Below, one piece after another: positions 20,168 to 28,202 of a DNA stretch of 33,652 nt. Under the pieces are notes generated by a model that was not told the DNA's origin, did not search any database, and saw nothing but the letters and a program-made list of their open reading frames with translations. The stretch's first letter is position 1; each line of letters starts with the position of its first letter. The DNA comes from a virus: positions 1 through 33,652 of the IMG/VR virus record IMGVR_UViG_3300036820_000058; one strand, given 5' to 3'. Made by a program: the position numbers and the translations under genes.

Positions 20168-20486
20168 CATAAATACTGACGAGCTTGCAGCGCAGATCAA
20201 GGCTCGTTTTGCTGAGATCTTTGAGACTCGGCTAGGTCCGGACATTGTCGCTGACATGAAACGGATGTGTCCTAAGGACACTGGTGACCTCGCGGACAGT
20301 TGCGGCTATGTCGTTGAAGACGGACGGCTAATTGTCTTTGCCTCTGGATCTGACAAGCGTGCTTATGCCGCTTACGTCGAAATGGGCCACGAAGTCAGTC
20401 ACGGTGCCGGTAATCCGCCTGGTCCTGAAAAGGTCCAGCCTCAGCCATTCATGCGTCCAGCGGTATACCGCGAACGCGAAATCTAA
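20157..20486 (+). CDS. HK97 gp10-like neck/tail completion protein
   Basis: The 109-residue protein shows the hallmark of the HK97 gp10 family: an N-terminal helix, PKDTGDLADSCGYVVEDGRL, then YAAYVEMGHEV and, near the end, QPQPFMRPAV. Members complete the head-tail joint. It starts inside the previous gene and is followed by the tail terminator gene. Confidence is high. Confidence 0.85.
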   Translation: MQDDINTDELAAQIKARFAEIFETRLGPDIVADMKRMCPKDTGDLADSCGYVVEDGRLIVFASGSDKRAYAAYVEMGHEVSHGAGNPPGPEKVQPQPFMRPAVYREREI

Positions 20487-20517
20487 TTCGCGTTGAATTC
20501 CTTTATAGGGAGGGCGC

Positions 20518-20979
20518 ATGACTGTTCCGCTAATCGCGAGTAATGAGCTTGTGGCCGCTGCCTGGATTGCATCCATTCCCGGAATTGTGATTGACGGCGT
20601 AGCGCCTGAACTGCCCGACGATGAATCCACGTGGGCAACCAACGGATTCATCACGGTAAAGGTCGTTGGCGGAAGCCCCAACATCTACTTCAACGTTCGC
20701 AAGCCTGTCATTCAGGTGGACTGCTGGGCCGACATTATGGGCTCGAACAAGCTCCCTTGGAATGCCGCTACGGCTATTGCTGAGCAGGTTCGTACTGGCT
20801 GCCTTGATGACGAGCAGCTTGAGCGCAGTCTTCACGTTGTGCAGAACGGCATTGATTACGGAATTTGCTGGGTTCAGGCCGCGAATGTGATCTCTGAGCC
20901 GCGCCGTGTCTATTCAGACCAGGGCGATTATGCCGGATCTTCATTCGACGTTCAGTTCGTCTGGACTCGCAGCTCCTAA
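20518..20979 (+). CDS. Tail terminator protein
   Basis: The 153-residue protein has the mixed alpha/beta layout of gp17/gpU-type tail terminators: IASIPGIVIDGVAPELPDDE, TNGFITVKVVGGSPNIYFNV, VIQVDCWADIMGSNKLPWNA, then strands ending in FDVQFVWTRSS. It caps the tail tube and joins it to the neck. GGAGGG precedes the ATG. Position between the completion gene and the major tail protein gene agrees with this assignment. Confidence 0.85.
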   Translation: MTVPLIASNELVAAAWIASIPGIVIDGVAPELPDDESTWATNGFITVKVVGGSPNIYFNVRKPVIQVDCWADIMGSNKLPWNAATAIAEQVRTGCLDDEQLERSLHVVQNGIDYGICWVQAANVISEPRRVYSDQGDYAGSSFDVQFVWTRSS

Positions 20980-20992
20980 GGACGTTCCACCA

Positions 20993-21169
20993 ATGAAAAA
21001 GATCAAAGTCCTAGTGACGATGTTCGAAGCGCCTATTGAGGTCTTTGAGCACGAACTAGCGCAACTCAAGTCTTCCGGAATCTTCAAAGAGATTGTGCCG
21101 GAAAAGCAGGACTCGGGCGACAAAAAGGCCCCTTCGTCCGAATCCAAAGAAGCTAACAAAGCTTCCTGA
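20993..21169 (+). CDS. 58-residue protein between tail terminator and tail tube genes
   Basis: ATG 20993 is preferred, with AAGGA upstream; the longer frame overlaps the tail terminator gene. The product starts with a strand (MKKIKVLVTMFEAPIEVFEH), then a helix (LAQLKSSGIF), then a charged, disordered end. I do not recognise it, though many actinophages have a small gene here. Its last codons encode the GAAGCT-AACAA-AGCTTC hairpin. Confidence 0.65.
   Translation: MKKIKVLVTMFEAPIEVFEHELAQLKSSGIFKEIVPEKQDSGDKKAPSSESKEANKAS
21149..21165 (+). repeat. Hairpin at the end of the 58-codon gene
   Basis: GAAGCT (21149-21154) and AGCTTC (21160-21165) flank AACAA. The 16 bases AGCTAACAAAGCTTCC at 21151-21166 are identical to 16774-16789, where they overlap another stop codon. 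Confidence 0.5.
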
Positions 21170-21188
21170 TTTAAAGGCTACACAAAAC

Positions 21189-21764
21189 ATGTCTGTTACT
21201 GAAGCTAACTTCGTCCTGGGGCCGGCACAGCTTTATGTGGCCGTCTTCGGGAGCACTGAGCCTACCGATTCCACATCGTCTTACAGCGGTGCATGGGTTA
21301 ACGTCGGGGCTACTGACGGTGGGGTCAAGGTCGAGATTGATGAGACCATTACCGATCTCACTGCTGACCAGGTGCTGCTGTCGGTTGGAGGCCGGGTTAC
21401 CGGTCAGACCATCACCGTTACGGTGAACCTGGCTGAGATCACGCTGGCGAACATCGTTGCGTCGATGGCCAGCAACGCCACCATCACCGCTGGTTCCGGT
21501 CAGTCCACTCTGGACCCGGTTACCACGACTTCCGCGACTCAGCCTGCGTACGTCGCGCTGGGTATCGACGGCTGGGCGCCGCGAGGCACTTCTACCGGCT
21601 CGCTGAACGTGCGCCGGATGATCGTGCGCAAGTGCCTGCCGGACACGAAGGACTCGTTCACGTTCGACAAGAAGACTCAGCAGGCCCTGGCGGTCACCTT
21701 CAAGGCTTACTACGTCTCCAGCTCGATCGCTCCGTGGCACTTCATTGACGGGCAGACGGCCTGA
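21189..21764 (+). CDS. Major tail (tube) protein
   Basis: The 191-residue beta-rich protein (MSVTEANFVLGPAQLYVAVF, then GAWVNVGATDGGVKVEIDET, and GGRVTGQTITVTVNLAE) has the look and position of siphovirus tail tube proteins. Its hexameric rings stack around the tape measure. The ATG at 21189 is the only sensible start; a longer frame overlaps the preceding gene. It is followed two bases after its stop by a decoration-like gene, an arrangement that would allow equal expression of the two. Confidence 0.88.
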   Translation: MSVTEANFVLGPAQLYVAVFGSTEPTDSTSSYSGAWVNVGATDGGVKVEIDETITDLTADQVLLSVGGRVTGQTITVTVNLAEITLANIVASMASNATITAGSGQSTLDPVTTTSATQPAYVALGIDGWAPRGTSTGSLNVRRMIVRKCLPDTKDSFTFDKKTQQALAVTFKAYYVSSSIAPWHFIDGQTA

Positions 21765-21766
21765 TC

Positions 21767-22126
21767 ATGACTGCGCTCACACCTACTCAGCTCGTCCCCG
21801 ACGCGGCTGCTACTGACCTGACCTCCGTACTGGCTACGCCTGGTTCTACCACGCTGACCTTCCAGAACACGGGACAGGAAATGCTGGTCTTCACCAATGG
21901 CGCCACTTCCTGCACTGTGACGCTGGACGTTGGCGCGACTGTTCTCGGACAGCCTGTTACCGCCTTCACGGCTGTGACCATTGCCGCTAACGCGTCGTGC
22001 ATCCTGATGGGCCCTTTCCACGCTGCCGTCAACTCCGTTGTGGCTGGCGTAAATACCGTCACGGTCGTTCTGTCGAACGTCACCACGGTTAAGACTGCTC
22101 TCGTTAGGCACGCGGGCGTGAACTGA
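21767..22126 (+). CDS. Putative tail decoration protein
   Basis: The 119-residue beta-rich protein (MTALTPTQLVPDAAATDLTS, TLTFQNTGQEMLVFTNGATS, CTVTLDVGATVLGQPVTAFT) directly follows the tail tube gene. It resembles the head protein at 18593-18946 in its opening ALTPxQL, length, strand pattern and composition. A role in decorating the tail tube is therefore plausible. It could also act at the tail-neck joint. No charged active site or metal motif is seen. Confidence 0.7.
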   Translation: MTALTPTQLVPDAAATDLTSVLATPGSTTLTFQNTGQEMLVFTNGATSCTVTLDVGATVLGQPVTAFTAVTIAANASCILMGPFHAAVNSVVAGVNTVTVVLSNVTTVKTALVRHAGVN

Positions 22127-22173
22127 CCCGTTCATAACCTCCACAACTACAAAAGGCTAAGGACAGCAAACCC

Positions 22174-22524
22174 ATGCCAGCTACAAATAAGCCCGCGCGT
22201 GCTTCCAAGCCTGCGGAGAAGCCTAAGCTCATCGAGCTTAACGCTCCCACAGCGGAAGTCGCGCGGGTTGAACTTTTTTCTATCAACGGCAAGGCGTACA
22301 CCGTGCCTACGAGCATGCCGCAGAACAAGGGTCTGCGTTATGTGAACATCGCGCGTAAGCAGGGTCCTGAAGCATCTGCTGACTACCTGCTTGAGACGCT
22401 GCTCGGCGAAGAGGCGTATGACGCGCTGATGGATTATGACGCGCTGACTGAAGAGGATATGACGAACATCCTTGAAGCAGTAACGGCTATCGCGATTGCG
22501 TCGGCTCAAAACCCAAAAGTGTAA
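22174..22524 (+). CDS. Tail assembly chaperone (gpG-like)
   Basis: The 116-residue protein begins with a Lys/Ala/Pro-rich tail, continues with a strand region (VARVELFSINGKAYTVPTSM) and ends in helices (YLLETLLGEEAYDALMDYDA). It lies between the tail tube and tape measure genes, as in nearly all siphoviruses. Its 3' end holds a CCCAAAA slippery heptamer for a -1 frameshift into the next frame. Such chaperones hold the tape measure protein during tail assembly and are not kept in the virion. Confidence 0.9.
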   Translation: MPATNKPARASKPAEKPKLIELNAPTAEVARVELFSINGKAYTVPTSMPQNKGLRYVNIARKQGPEASADYLLETLLGEEAYDALMDYDALTEEDMTNILEAVTAIAIASAQNPKV

Positions 22525-22877
22525 CTGACCGTCTTAGTGAGGTCATTTGGGTGCTCGACTACGAGCAGGACATTGAATCTGACCTGTCAGCATTTCACAG
22601 GATCGATGATCCATCGCAGATGACATCAGCTCGTTACTTCATGCTGGCCGAACGGCTAGCAGCTTACAAGGGCGCGCTACGGGCGCGAATCGAGTTGGAA
22701 GCACACGAGCGTGAATCTTCCAACGACATAGACGACGAAGACAACTTGCGCGCGGCGAATGCCATTGCCGCGAAGCTCCAAACCCCCAACCAGGCGCAGC
22801 AGCCGCAAACAGGACTGCTGGCTCAAATGCAAGACCCCGCGTTCCTAGCTAAAGCTCGCGAGCGTGCCACTATCTGA
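22174..22877 (+). CDS. Frameshifted tail assembly chaperone (gpGT-like)
   Basis: The second frame (last 119 codons from 22518) is open from the slippery site to TGA 22875-22877 and has no convincing start of its own; the only nearby candidate is a GTG at 22551 with no ribosome-binding site. A -1 slip on AAC-CCA-AAA makes a fusion of 115 + 119 residues (234 total). The added part includes ESDLSAFHRIDD and MLAERLAAYKGALRARIELE, a helical T-like domain that would bind the tape measure. Downstream, TGACC (22526-22530) can pair with GGTCA (22541-22545), eight bases past the heptamer, a possible stimulatory stem. The sequence supports the frameshift strongly but gives no efficiency. Confidence 0.88.
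22512..22518 (+). other. -1 ribosomal frameshift slippery site
   Basis: The heptamer CCCAAAA is in the required frame (C CCA AAA, form X XXY YYZ) six codons upstream-equivalent of the gene end, four bases before the TAA at 22522. Both tRNAs can re-pair after a one-base backward slip. Confidence 0.88.
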
Positions 22878-22893
22878 AAACCGGAGGTAAGTC

Positions 22894-25893
22894 ATGAGTG
22901 ACGCTACCTCCGGATTTCACATTGGCTCAGCATGGATGGACGTTCTTCCGAACACTGAGGGTCTTAGCGAAAAGCTTAAGGCAGCGGTTGAGGAAGCTAA
23001 GACTGTATTGACTGTTCCGGTCCGTGCTGATGCATCTGGGCTGAAGGAAGAAGTCGATGCGGCGGCGGCTGAATCCAAGGCTGAGATCAATGTACCTGTC
23101 AAGGGTGACACGACCGGTCTAGGCAATCAGATCGCTAAGGACGGCGAAGCAGATGCTGAGTCGGGCGGTAAGAGCCTAGGCAGCAAGTTCGGTAGTGGAT
23201 TCTCGTCGGTCATTAACAAGGTTGGGCCTGCGGCTCTGGGCGGCCTGGCGGCCGGTCTAGGTCTTGCTGTAGATGAGGGACTTAAGCTCGATGACTCTAC
23301 ACGTCAGCTTAACCTCACGATTCAGAACACGGGCGAGTCTGTTAAGGGCACTGCGCCGCTGATTGCCGCCGCGCAAGCGCAGATGGAAAAGTACGGCTAT
23401 ACCAACGTCGAGACCAATCAGTCTCTGACATCACTGATCCGTATTACCGGCAGTGTTAAGGAAGCCACTGAGCTTGAGGGCGATGCGGCGAACCTAGCCG
23501 CAGCTAAGCACATCAGTCTTGCCGCCGCTACGCAGCAGGTGCAGATGACCGCTGTTGGCGGAGCTAAGGCGCTTAAGCAGCTCGGCGACACCACGATTAC
23601 GGGCGCGACGACTGCTAAGACGCTGACCACTGCTAGCGCCACGCTTAAGGACCAGATTCAAGCCGCCGGTGGTATGGCCGCATGGTCTGCCAACAACCAC
23701 ATGTCGCTTCAGAAGGCGCAGACGCTAGCCTCTGAAGCCGCTAGCGGCTCGATCCCGGCTTACAACGCGCTGGGCTTTGACATCCTGCCTAAGAGCGCCA
23801 CGTCTGCTGAAAAGGCCGCTGAGGCTCACAACCTGCTGGCCAAGTATCAGGGATTCGCCGCCGACAAGGCGGAAACGCTTGAAGGCAAGATGGAAGTTGC
23901 TAAGGCAACTTTCACCGATGCAGCTGCCAAAATCGGAGTAACTATTGTCCCGATCATGACGAAGCTGCTGGGTATCTTTGATGCGCACATTCAGACCATC
24001 ATCCGAATCGCTGAAGTAATTGTTCCGCTAGTCGCGGGTATCTTCCTGCTGACTAAGGCCGTCACGTTCGCGCGCGATGCTTGGGCAGCGCTTCAGGTGA
24101 TAATGGACGCTAACCCGTTCGTGGCTATTGGCCTTGCTGTCGTCGTGCTAGCTGCTGTGGTCATCAAATATCACAAGCAGATTCTTACAGCTGTCATCGA
24201 CACCTGGCACACGATCACGACCGACATTACAAACATCTGGAATGACTTCCTGTCTTTCGCGAAGGCTTGGTGGCCGCTGCTGCTGGGTCCTGGTGGGCTC
24301 ATCCTTAAGTACCACACGCAGATCTACCAGGCCATAGAGAACATTTGGCACAACATCACTTCTGGCGTCTCGGCGATATGGAATGACTTCTTGTCATTCG
24401 CTGAGCAGTGGTGGCCGCTGCTGCTCGGGCCGGCTGGTCTGATCGTCAAATTCCATAACCAGATCTTCGCGTTCATTCAGGATATCTGGAATCGTATTCT
24501 CGGCTGGTTCAAGGGAATTTGGTCCAGCATCTTTCAGGTATTCCAGAGCGCCACGCAGAATATCACAAACTGGTTGCGCAATGGCTGGCTGACGGTCGAA
24601 AGCGACATTCGCAACGTCTTCACGCGCGTCCTCGGCTGGGTTGAGAATAGTTTCCTGTCGCCGCTGGAAAATGCATTCCGCACTTCGGTTAATGCTATCG
24701 GCACAATCTTCGACGGCATTAAGAACGCAACGGAATCACCCGTCAAGTTCGTGATCAACAGTGTCTATGACCCGATCGCTTCCACGATCGACAAGGTTAC
24801 GAGCTTCCTGCATCTGGGTTCACCACTGCCTCAGGTTCACATGGCTGATGGTGGAGTCGTGCCCGGTCCGAAGGGTGTCAAGAAGGACATCATTCCGGCG
24901 ATGCTGATGCCTGACGAGATCGTGCTGTCACACGCGCAGATTGCGCGCATGGGTGGTCACGCTGCTGTTGCGTCGATGGCTGGAGGCGCACCTAAGGGTC
25001 AGTTCAACAACGGCGTGCTTCACGCTGGCTTCGGATGGAACCCGATCAGTGATGTTGAGCAGGTAGGTAGTGATGCTCTTAGCTTCGGTAAGAAGCTAGC
25101 CGCAGGCGCGCTGAGTGCCACCGTTAAGCCTGTCCTTGAACACATCATTAACGCAATGCCGAACCTCGGCAGTGGCCAGTGGGGGACTGCTGTCAAGCAG
25201 GTTCCGGTCACGATGGTCAACGACTTTGTCAACTGGCTTAAGGGCGAAGACGCGAAGTCCAGCGCTAGCGGCAGTGGTAGCAGCGGTGGCGGAGGCAGTG
25301 GCCAGTACACAGGTAAATATGGTGCTGGTGTCTCGCAGTGGACCTCCGATGTTGATGCTGCACTGAAGCAGCTCGGGCTATCGACCAGTCTCGCCGGTCA
25401 GGTGCTATACCAGATGCAGACTGAGTCTGGCGGTAACCCGAACGCGATTAACAACTACGACATCAACGCGCAGAACGGCGACCCGTCTAGGGGCTTGCTC
25501 CAGACCATCATGAGTACGTTCAAGGCATATGCCGGGCCGTACGCTAACCGCTCGATCTACGACCCGATGGCCAACATTTACGCCGCTATCAACTATGCCA
25601 TGCACACGTATGGCCCGACACTGCTTCGTGGCGGCATGGGTATGGGCTCCGGACACGGTTACGCGTCTGGCACTAACTCCACTGCACCAGGCTTTGCGAT
25701 GGTCGGCGAGAACGGACCAGAGCTGGTCCAGTTCAGCGGCGGGCAGCGTGTCTACAACGCGCAGCAGACTCAGCAGATGACAGGTGGGCGACCACCAGTC
25801 AACGTCAACTTCTATGGCACGCAGTACCCGAACGCTGAGCAGATCGCAAACCTGAAAATCGAAATAGGCATGGCGTTGGAGGTCAGCGGATGA
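22894..25893 (+). CDS. Tape measure protein with lytic transglycosylase domain
   Basis: This 999-residue protein sets tail length and is ejected with DNA. The N-terminus holds helical repeats and SGGKSLGSKFGSGFSSVINK. Hydrophobic segments lie about 375-390 and 409-424 (FVAIGLAVVVLAAVVI). A tandem repeat of roughly 50 residues begins near 445 and 495 (IWNDFLSFAKAWWPLLLGP and IWNDFLSFAEQWWPLLLGP). After a Gly/Ser linker, residues about 825-925 form an SLT-type domain with the likely catalytic E844 (QMQTESGGNPNAIN) and DPSRGLLQTIM. The C-terminus has GFAMVGENGPELVQFSGGQR, common in actinophage tape measures. The SLT domain should open peptidoglycan for DNA entry. It overlaps the next gene by ATGA. 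Confidence 0.95.
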   Translation: MSDATSGFHIGSAWMDVLPNTEGLSEKLKAAVEEAKTVLTVPVRADASGLKEEVDAAAAESKAEINVPVKGDTTGLGNQIAKDGEADAESGGKSLGSKFGSGFSSVINKVGPAALGGLAAGLGLAVDEGLKLDDSTRQLNLTIQNTGESVKGTAPLIAAAQAQMEKYGYTNVETNQSLTSLIRITGSVKEATELEGDAANLAAAKHISLAAATQQVQMTAVGGAKALKQLGDTTITGATTAKTLTTASATLKDQIQAAGGMAAWSANNHMSLQKAQTLASEAASGSIPAYNALGFDILPKSATSAEKAAEAHNLLAKYQGFAADKAETLEGKMEVAKATFTDAAAKIGVTIVPIMTKLLGIFDAHIQTIIRIAEVIVPLVAGIFLLTKAVTFARDAWAALQVIMDANPFVAIGLAVVVLAAVVIKYHKQILTAVIDTWHTITTDITNIWNDFLSFAKAWWPLLLGPGGLILKYHTQIYQAIENIWHNITSGVSAIWNDFLSFAEQWWPLLLGPAGLIVKFHNQIFAFIQDIWNRILGWFKGIWSSIFQVFQSATQNITNWLRNGWLTVESDIRNVFTRVLGWVENSFLSPLENAFRTSVNAIGTIFDGIKNATESPVKFVINSVYDPIASTIDKVTSFLHLGSPLPQVHMADGGVVPGPKGVKKDIIPAMLMPDEIVLSHAQIARMGGHAAVASMAGGAPKGQFNNGVLHAGFGWNPISDVEQVGSDALSFGKKLAAGALSATVKPVLEHIINAMPNLGSGQWGTAVKQVPVTMVNDFVNWLKGEDAKSSASGSGSSGGGGSGQYTGKYGAGVSQWTSDVDAALKQLGLSTSLAGQVLYQMQTESGGNPNAINNYDINAQNGDPSRGLLQTIMSTFKAYAGPYANRSIYDPMANIYAAINYAMHTYGPTLLRGGMGMGSGHGYASGTNSTAPGFAMVGENGPELVQFSGGQRVYNAQQTQQMTGGRPPVNVNFYGTQYPNAEQIANLKIEIGMALEVSG

Positions 25894-27110
25894 GCACTCC
25901 AACGCCAGGCAATGTGTGGACTCTTAGCCTCGACTTCTACAACGAACAGTCAGGCACGCTTACCGATCCTTCAGCAGTTCAGCTCGACATCACTTACGGC
26001 GGTCAGGTCGGCCTGGTCCCAGACTATGCTGGCCCGTTCACTTACCTCGGAAGTGCTGGCCCGTCTTCGACAGTGGTGTACCGCACAGCTACAGGACAGT
26101 TCTCATTCGACTGGAACATTCCTGGCAACGCTGCACCGGGCGTGTATGTCGCCAACTGGACCGTCACGTTCAACGGTGATGCCTTCCTGATCATCGAGAA
26201 CTTCTATGTGACAGGTGGCGGACCTGGACCGCTGGTTGTCGGGGGTGACCTCGGGTTCTGGACAGGCAGCCTGGCTTACCAGCCTGCTTACCTCCAGAGT
26301 CCGCTTGGTATCAGCTTTGGTACAGGCCCTGATACCAACGGCATCAGTTGGTTGTGGCAGAAGATCGACGGTTGGGATTCGCCGCCTGTCTCGGGTCAGG
26401 TGACGCAGCGAGCCGATGATCAGGGTGGCTGGCCGACAGCGCAGTATTACGCGCCGCGCACGATGACCGTGACGGTCACCGCGTCAGCGCCGACGCAGGC
26501 GCTTCGCGACCTCGCACGCGCGCAGCTCCAGCAGATCATTCCGGTTAACGACCTGGCGCTGATGACCTACAACGAACCGCAAGCGAAGCAGGCTTACGTC
26601 CGTCGTTCCGGTCAGATCGTGGAGACTCCACCGACGCTAGCCGATGTGACGTTCGCATGCGTGATCGTCGCACCTGACCCGCGCAAGTACTCGACGCAGC
26701 AGAAGACTGCGACTGGTTACTTCCAGAGTTCTAACTACGGCATCACTGTTCCGTTCACTGTTCCGTTCACACTGCCTGCTCAGCCTCTCGCGGGAAGCGT
26801 GCAGTGCACGAACAACGGGACCTTCGAGACGCGGCCTGTCATCACTATCAACGGTCCTGTATCGAGCCCAGCGATTACCAACACGGCTACGGGTCAAACC
26901 GTTTCGTGGAACGGCCTGGTGCTGAACGCGGGGGATCAGCTTGTGGTCGATATGGATGCTAAGCAGCCGCTACTAAACGGTGCTTTGCGTCAAGCCGATT
27001 TTACTTCGGCATGGTGGGTGCTCAATCCCGGCAGCTCCACTATCCAGCTCAGCGGCGTAACACCAGGCGGAGCTTCCGTAAATGTCGCATGGCGCGATGC
27101 GTGGATCTAA
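25890..27110 (+). CDS. Distal tail protein with N-terminal Ig-like domain
   Basis: The 406-residue protein follows the tape measure gene as distal tail proteins do. Residues about 1-110 form a beta-sandwich (LSLDFYNEQSGTLTDPSAVQ, then QFSFDWNIPGNAAPGVYVAN), nearly the same pattern as the N-terminus of the head-tail adaptor at 19057. The rest resembles a siphovirus Dit: RTMTVTVTASAPTQALRDLA, an RARAQL-like region, VIVAPDPRKYSTQQKTATGY and a C-terminal beta domain (ITNTATGQTVSWNGLVLNAG). It would form a hexameric hub linking tube and baseplate. A 12-bp tandem duplication at 26745-26768 encodes a repeated TVPF. Confidence 0.85.
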   Translation: MSTPTPGNVWTLSLDFYNEQSGTLTDPSAVQLDITYGGQVGLVPDYAGPFTYLGSAGPSSTVVYRTATGQFSFDWNIPGNAAPGVYVANWTVTFNGDAFLIIENFYVTGGGPGPLVVGGDLGFWTGSLAYQPAYLQSPLGISFGTGPDTNGISWLWQKIDGWDSPPVSGQVTQRADDQGGWPTAQYYAPRTMTVTVTASAPTQALRDLARAQLQQIIPVNDLALMTYNEPQAKQAYVRRSGQIVETPPTLADVTFACVIVAPDPRKYSTQQKTATGYFQSSNYGITVPFTVPFTLPAQPLAGSVQCTNNGTFETRPVITINGPVSSPAITNTATGQTVSWNGLVLNAGDQLVVDMDAKQPLLNGALRQADFTSAWWVLNPGSSTIQLSGVTPGGASVNVAWRDAWI

Positions 27111-27123
27111 GGACTGAAAACTT

Positions 27124-28194
27124 ATGGCTCTAACAGCTAATCTTGGCTACCCGCTGTGGCTTGATGGCGAGACCTTCAACGGTCAGCTCGGCCGACAGAT
27201 TGACAGTGGTGCTGGCTTCGCCGGTAGCGGCGGCAGCTCGGCCGCGCAAGTAATGGGCGGCGTCGTGCAGGGTCCGAGTCAGATGGGTGTTACTCCGTCC
27301 TCGGGCATGATCATCACGATTGCTGCTGGCTTCTCAATCATCCCTAACAGCTCGTCAGCACTTCAGGGTGCTTACCGACTGGCCAACATGACGAGCCAGA
27401 ACGTCACCGTTGCGACCTCGGACCCGACTAACCCGCGTATCGACCTGGTGGTTGCGGCGGTTGTAGACAACGGAGACTCCACCAGCTACTGCTACGTCGG
27501 TCTGGTCACGGGCACGCCTGCTGGTTCGCCAGTGGCGCCTACAGCCCCAGCTAACAGCATCACGCTGGCGCAGGTCACCGTTGGTGCAGGCGTCACGTCC
27601 ATCGTGTCCGGAAACATTGCGGACAAGCGCACGTACACCGCTGCGCCTGGTGGCGTTATCCCGTGGTCGAGCACTGGCGCCGCTGTCGGTGGTGTCAAGG
27701 GATTGCTGGCCTATGACGTTGCGAACGACCGGTTCTTTCACAACGGAACTACGGGTGCTTATCAGGCGAAGGTTCTGCCGTGGGCACCAGTTGTCGTGCA
27801 GGGCACTTCTAGCCCTGGTATTCAGGGCAGCAACGTAACGCTGGCCAGTACCTCAATCACGACCAACGGCACCACTGACATAGAGATCGAATTCGACGTT
27901 CCGTCGTGGCACCACAGTGGCTCCAATCCGGGCAACCCATCGATCATAGCTATTGCCTTCAGTCTGGATAGCACGACACTGATCAACTTCGCATCGCCTT
28001 ATCTGCCAGCAAGCACCATGGATAGGCAAGGCGGTGGAGTCTACAGGTACACCACATCGTCAGTTGCCGGCGATACTCCGTCGAACGGCTCGCACACTGT
28101 CTCCATCACGTGTGTGCAGATTCTGTCCACGGGCGGTTACTCAGTCTTCAACGCGACTCCCGTCTATCTGCGCGTTAAGCCAGCCGGACTGTAA
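27124..28194 (+). CDS. Baseplate or upper tail fibre protein
   Basis: The 356-residue protein starts MALTANLGYPLWLDGETFNG. It contains a stretch common in actinophage baseplate proteins (NPRIDLVVAAVVDNGDSTSY, VTGTPAGSPVAPTAPANSIT, LAQVTVGAGVTSI). Its C-terminal half is a beta-rich, Thr/Ser/Gly-rich domain that may bind receptors. It lies between the distal tail protein and tail-associated protein genes. Assignment to a baseplate upper protein (BppU-like) is by position and sequence style; a receptor-binding role is inference. Confidence 0.75.
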   Translation: MALTANLGYPLWLDGETFNGQLGRQIDSGAGFAGSGGSSAAQVMGGVVQGPSQMGVTPSSGMIITIAAGFSIIPNSSSALQGAYRLANMTSQNVTVATSDPTNPRIDLVVAAVVDNGDSTSYCYVGLVTGTPAGSPVAPTAPANSITLAQVTVGAGVTSIVSGNIADKRTYTAAPGGVIPWSSTGAAVGGVKGLLAYDVANDRFFHNGTTGAYQAKVLPWAPVVVQGTSSPGIQGSNVTLASTSITTNGTTDIEIEFDVPSWHHSGSNPGNPSIIAIAFSLDSTTLINFASPYLPASTMDRQGGGVYRYTTSSVAGDTPSNGSHTVSITCVQILSTGGYSVFNATPVYLRVKPAGL

Positions 28195-28202
28195 GTTTTC
28201 CG

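Noticed and set aside
26745-26768. 12-bp tandem duplication in the distal tail gene
   Set aside because: It is a two-copy in-frame duplication giving a repeated TVPF, most simply replication slippage; no regulatory meaning.
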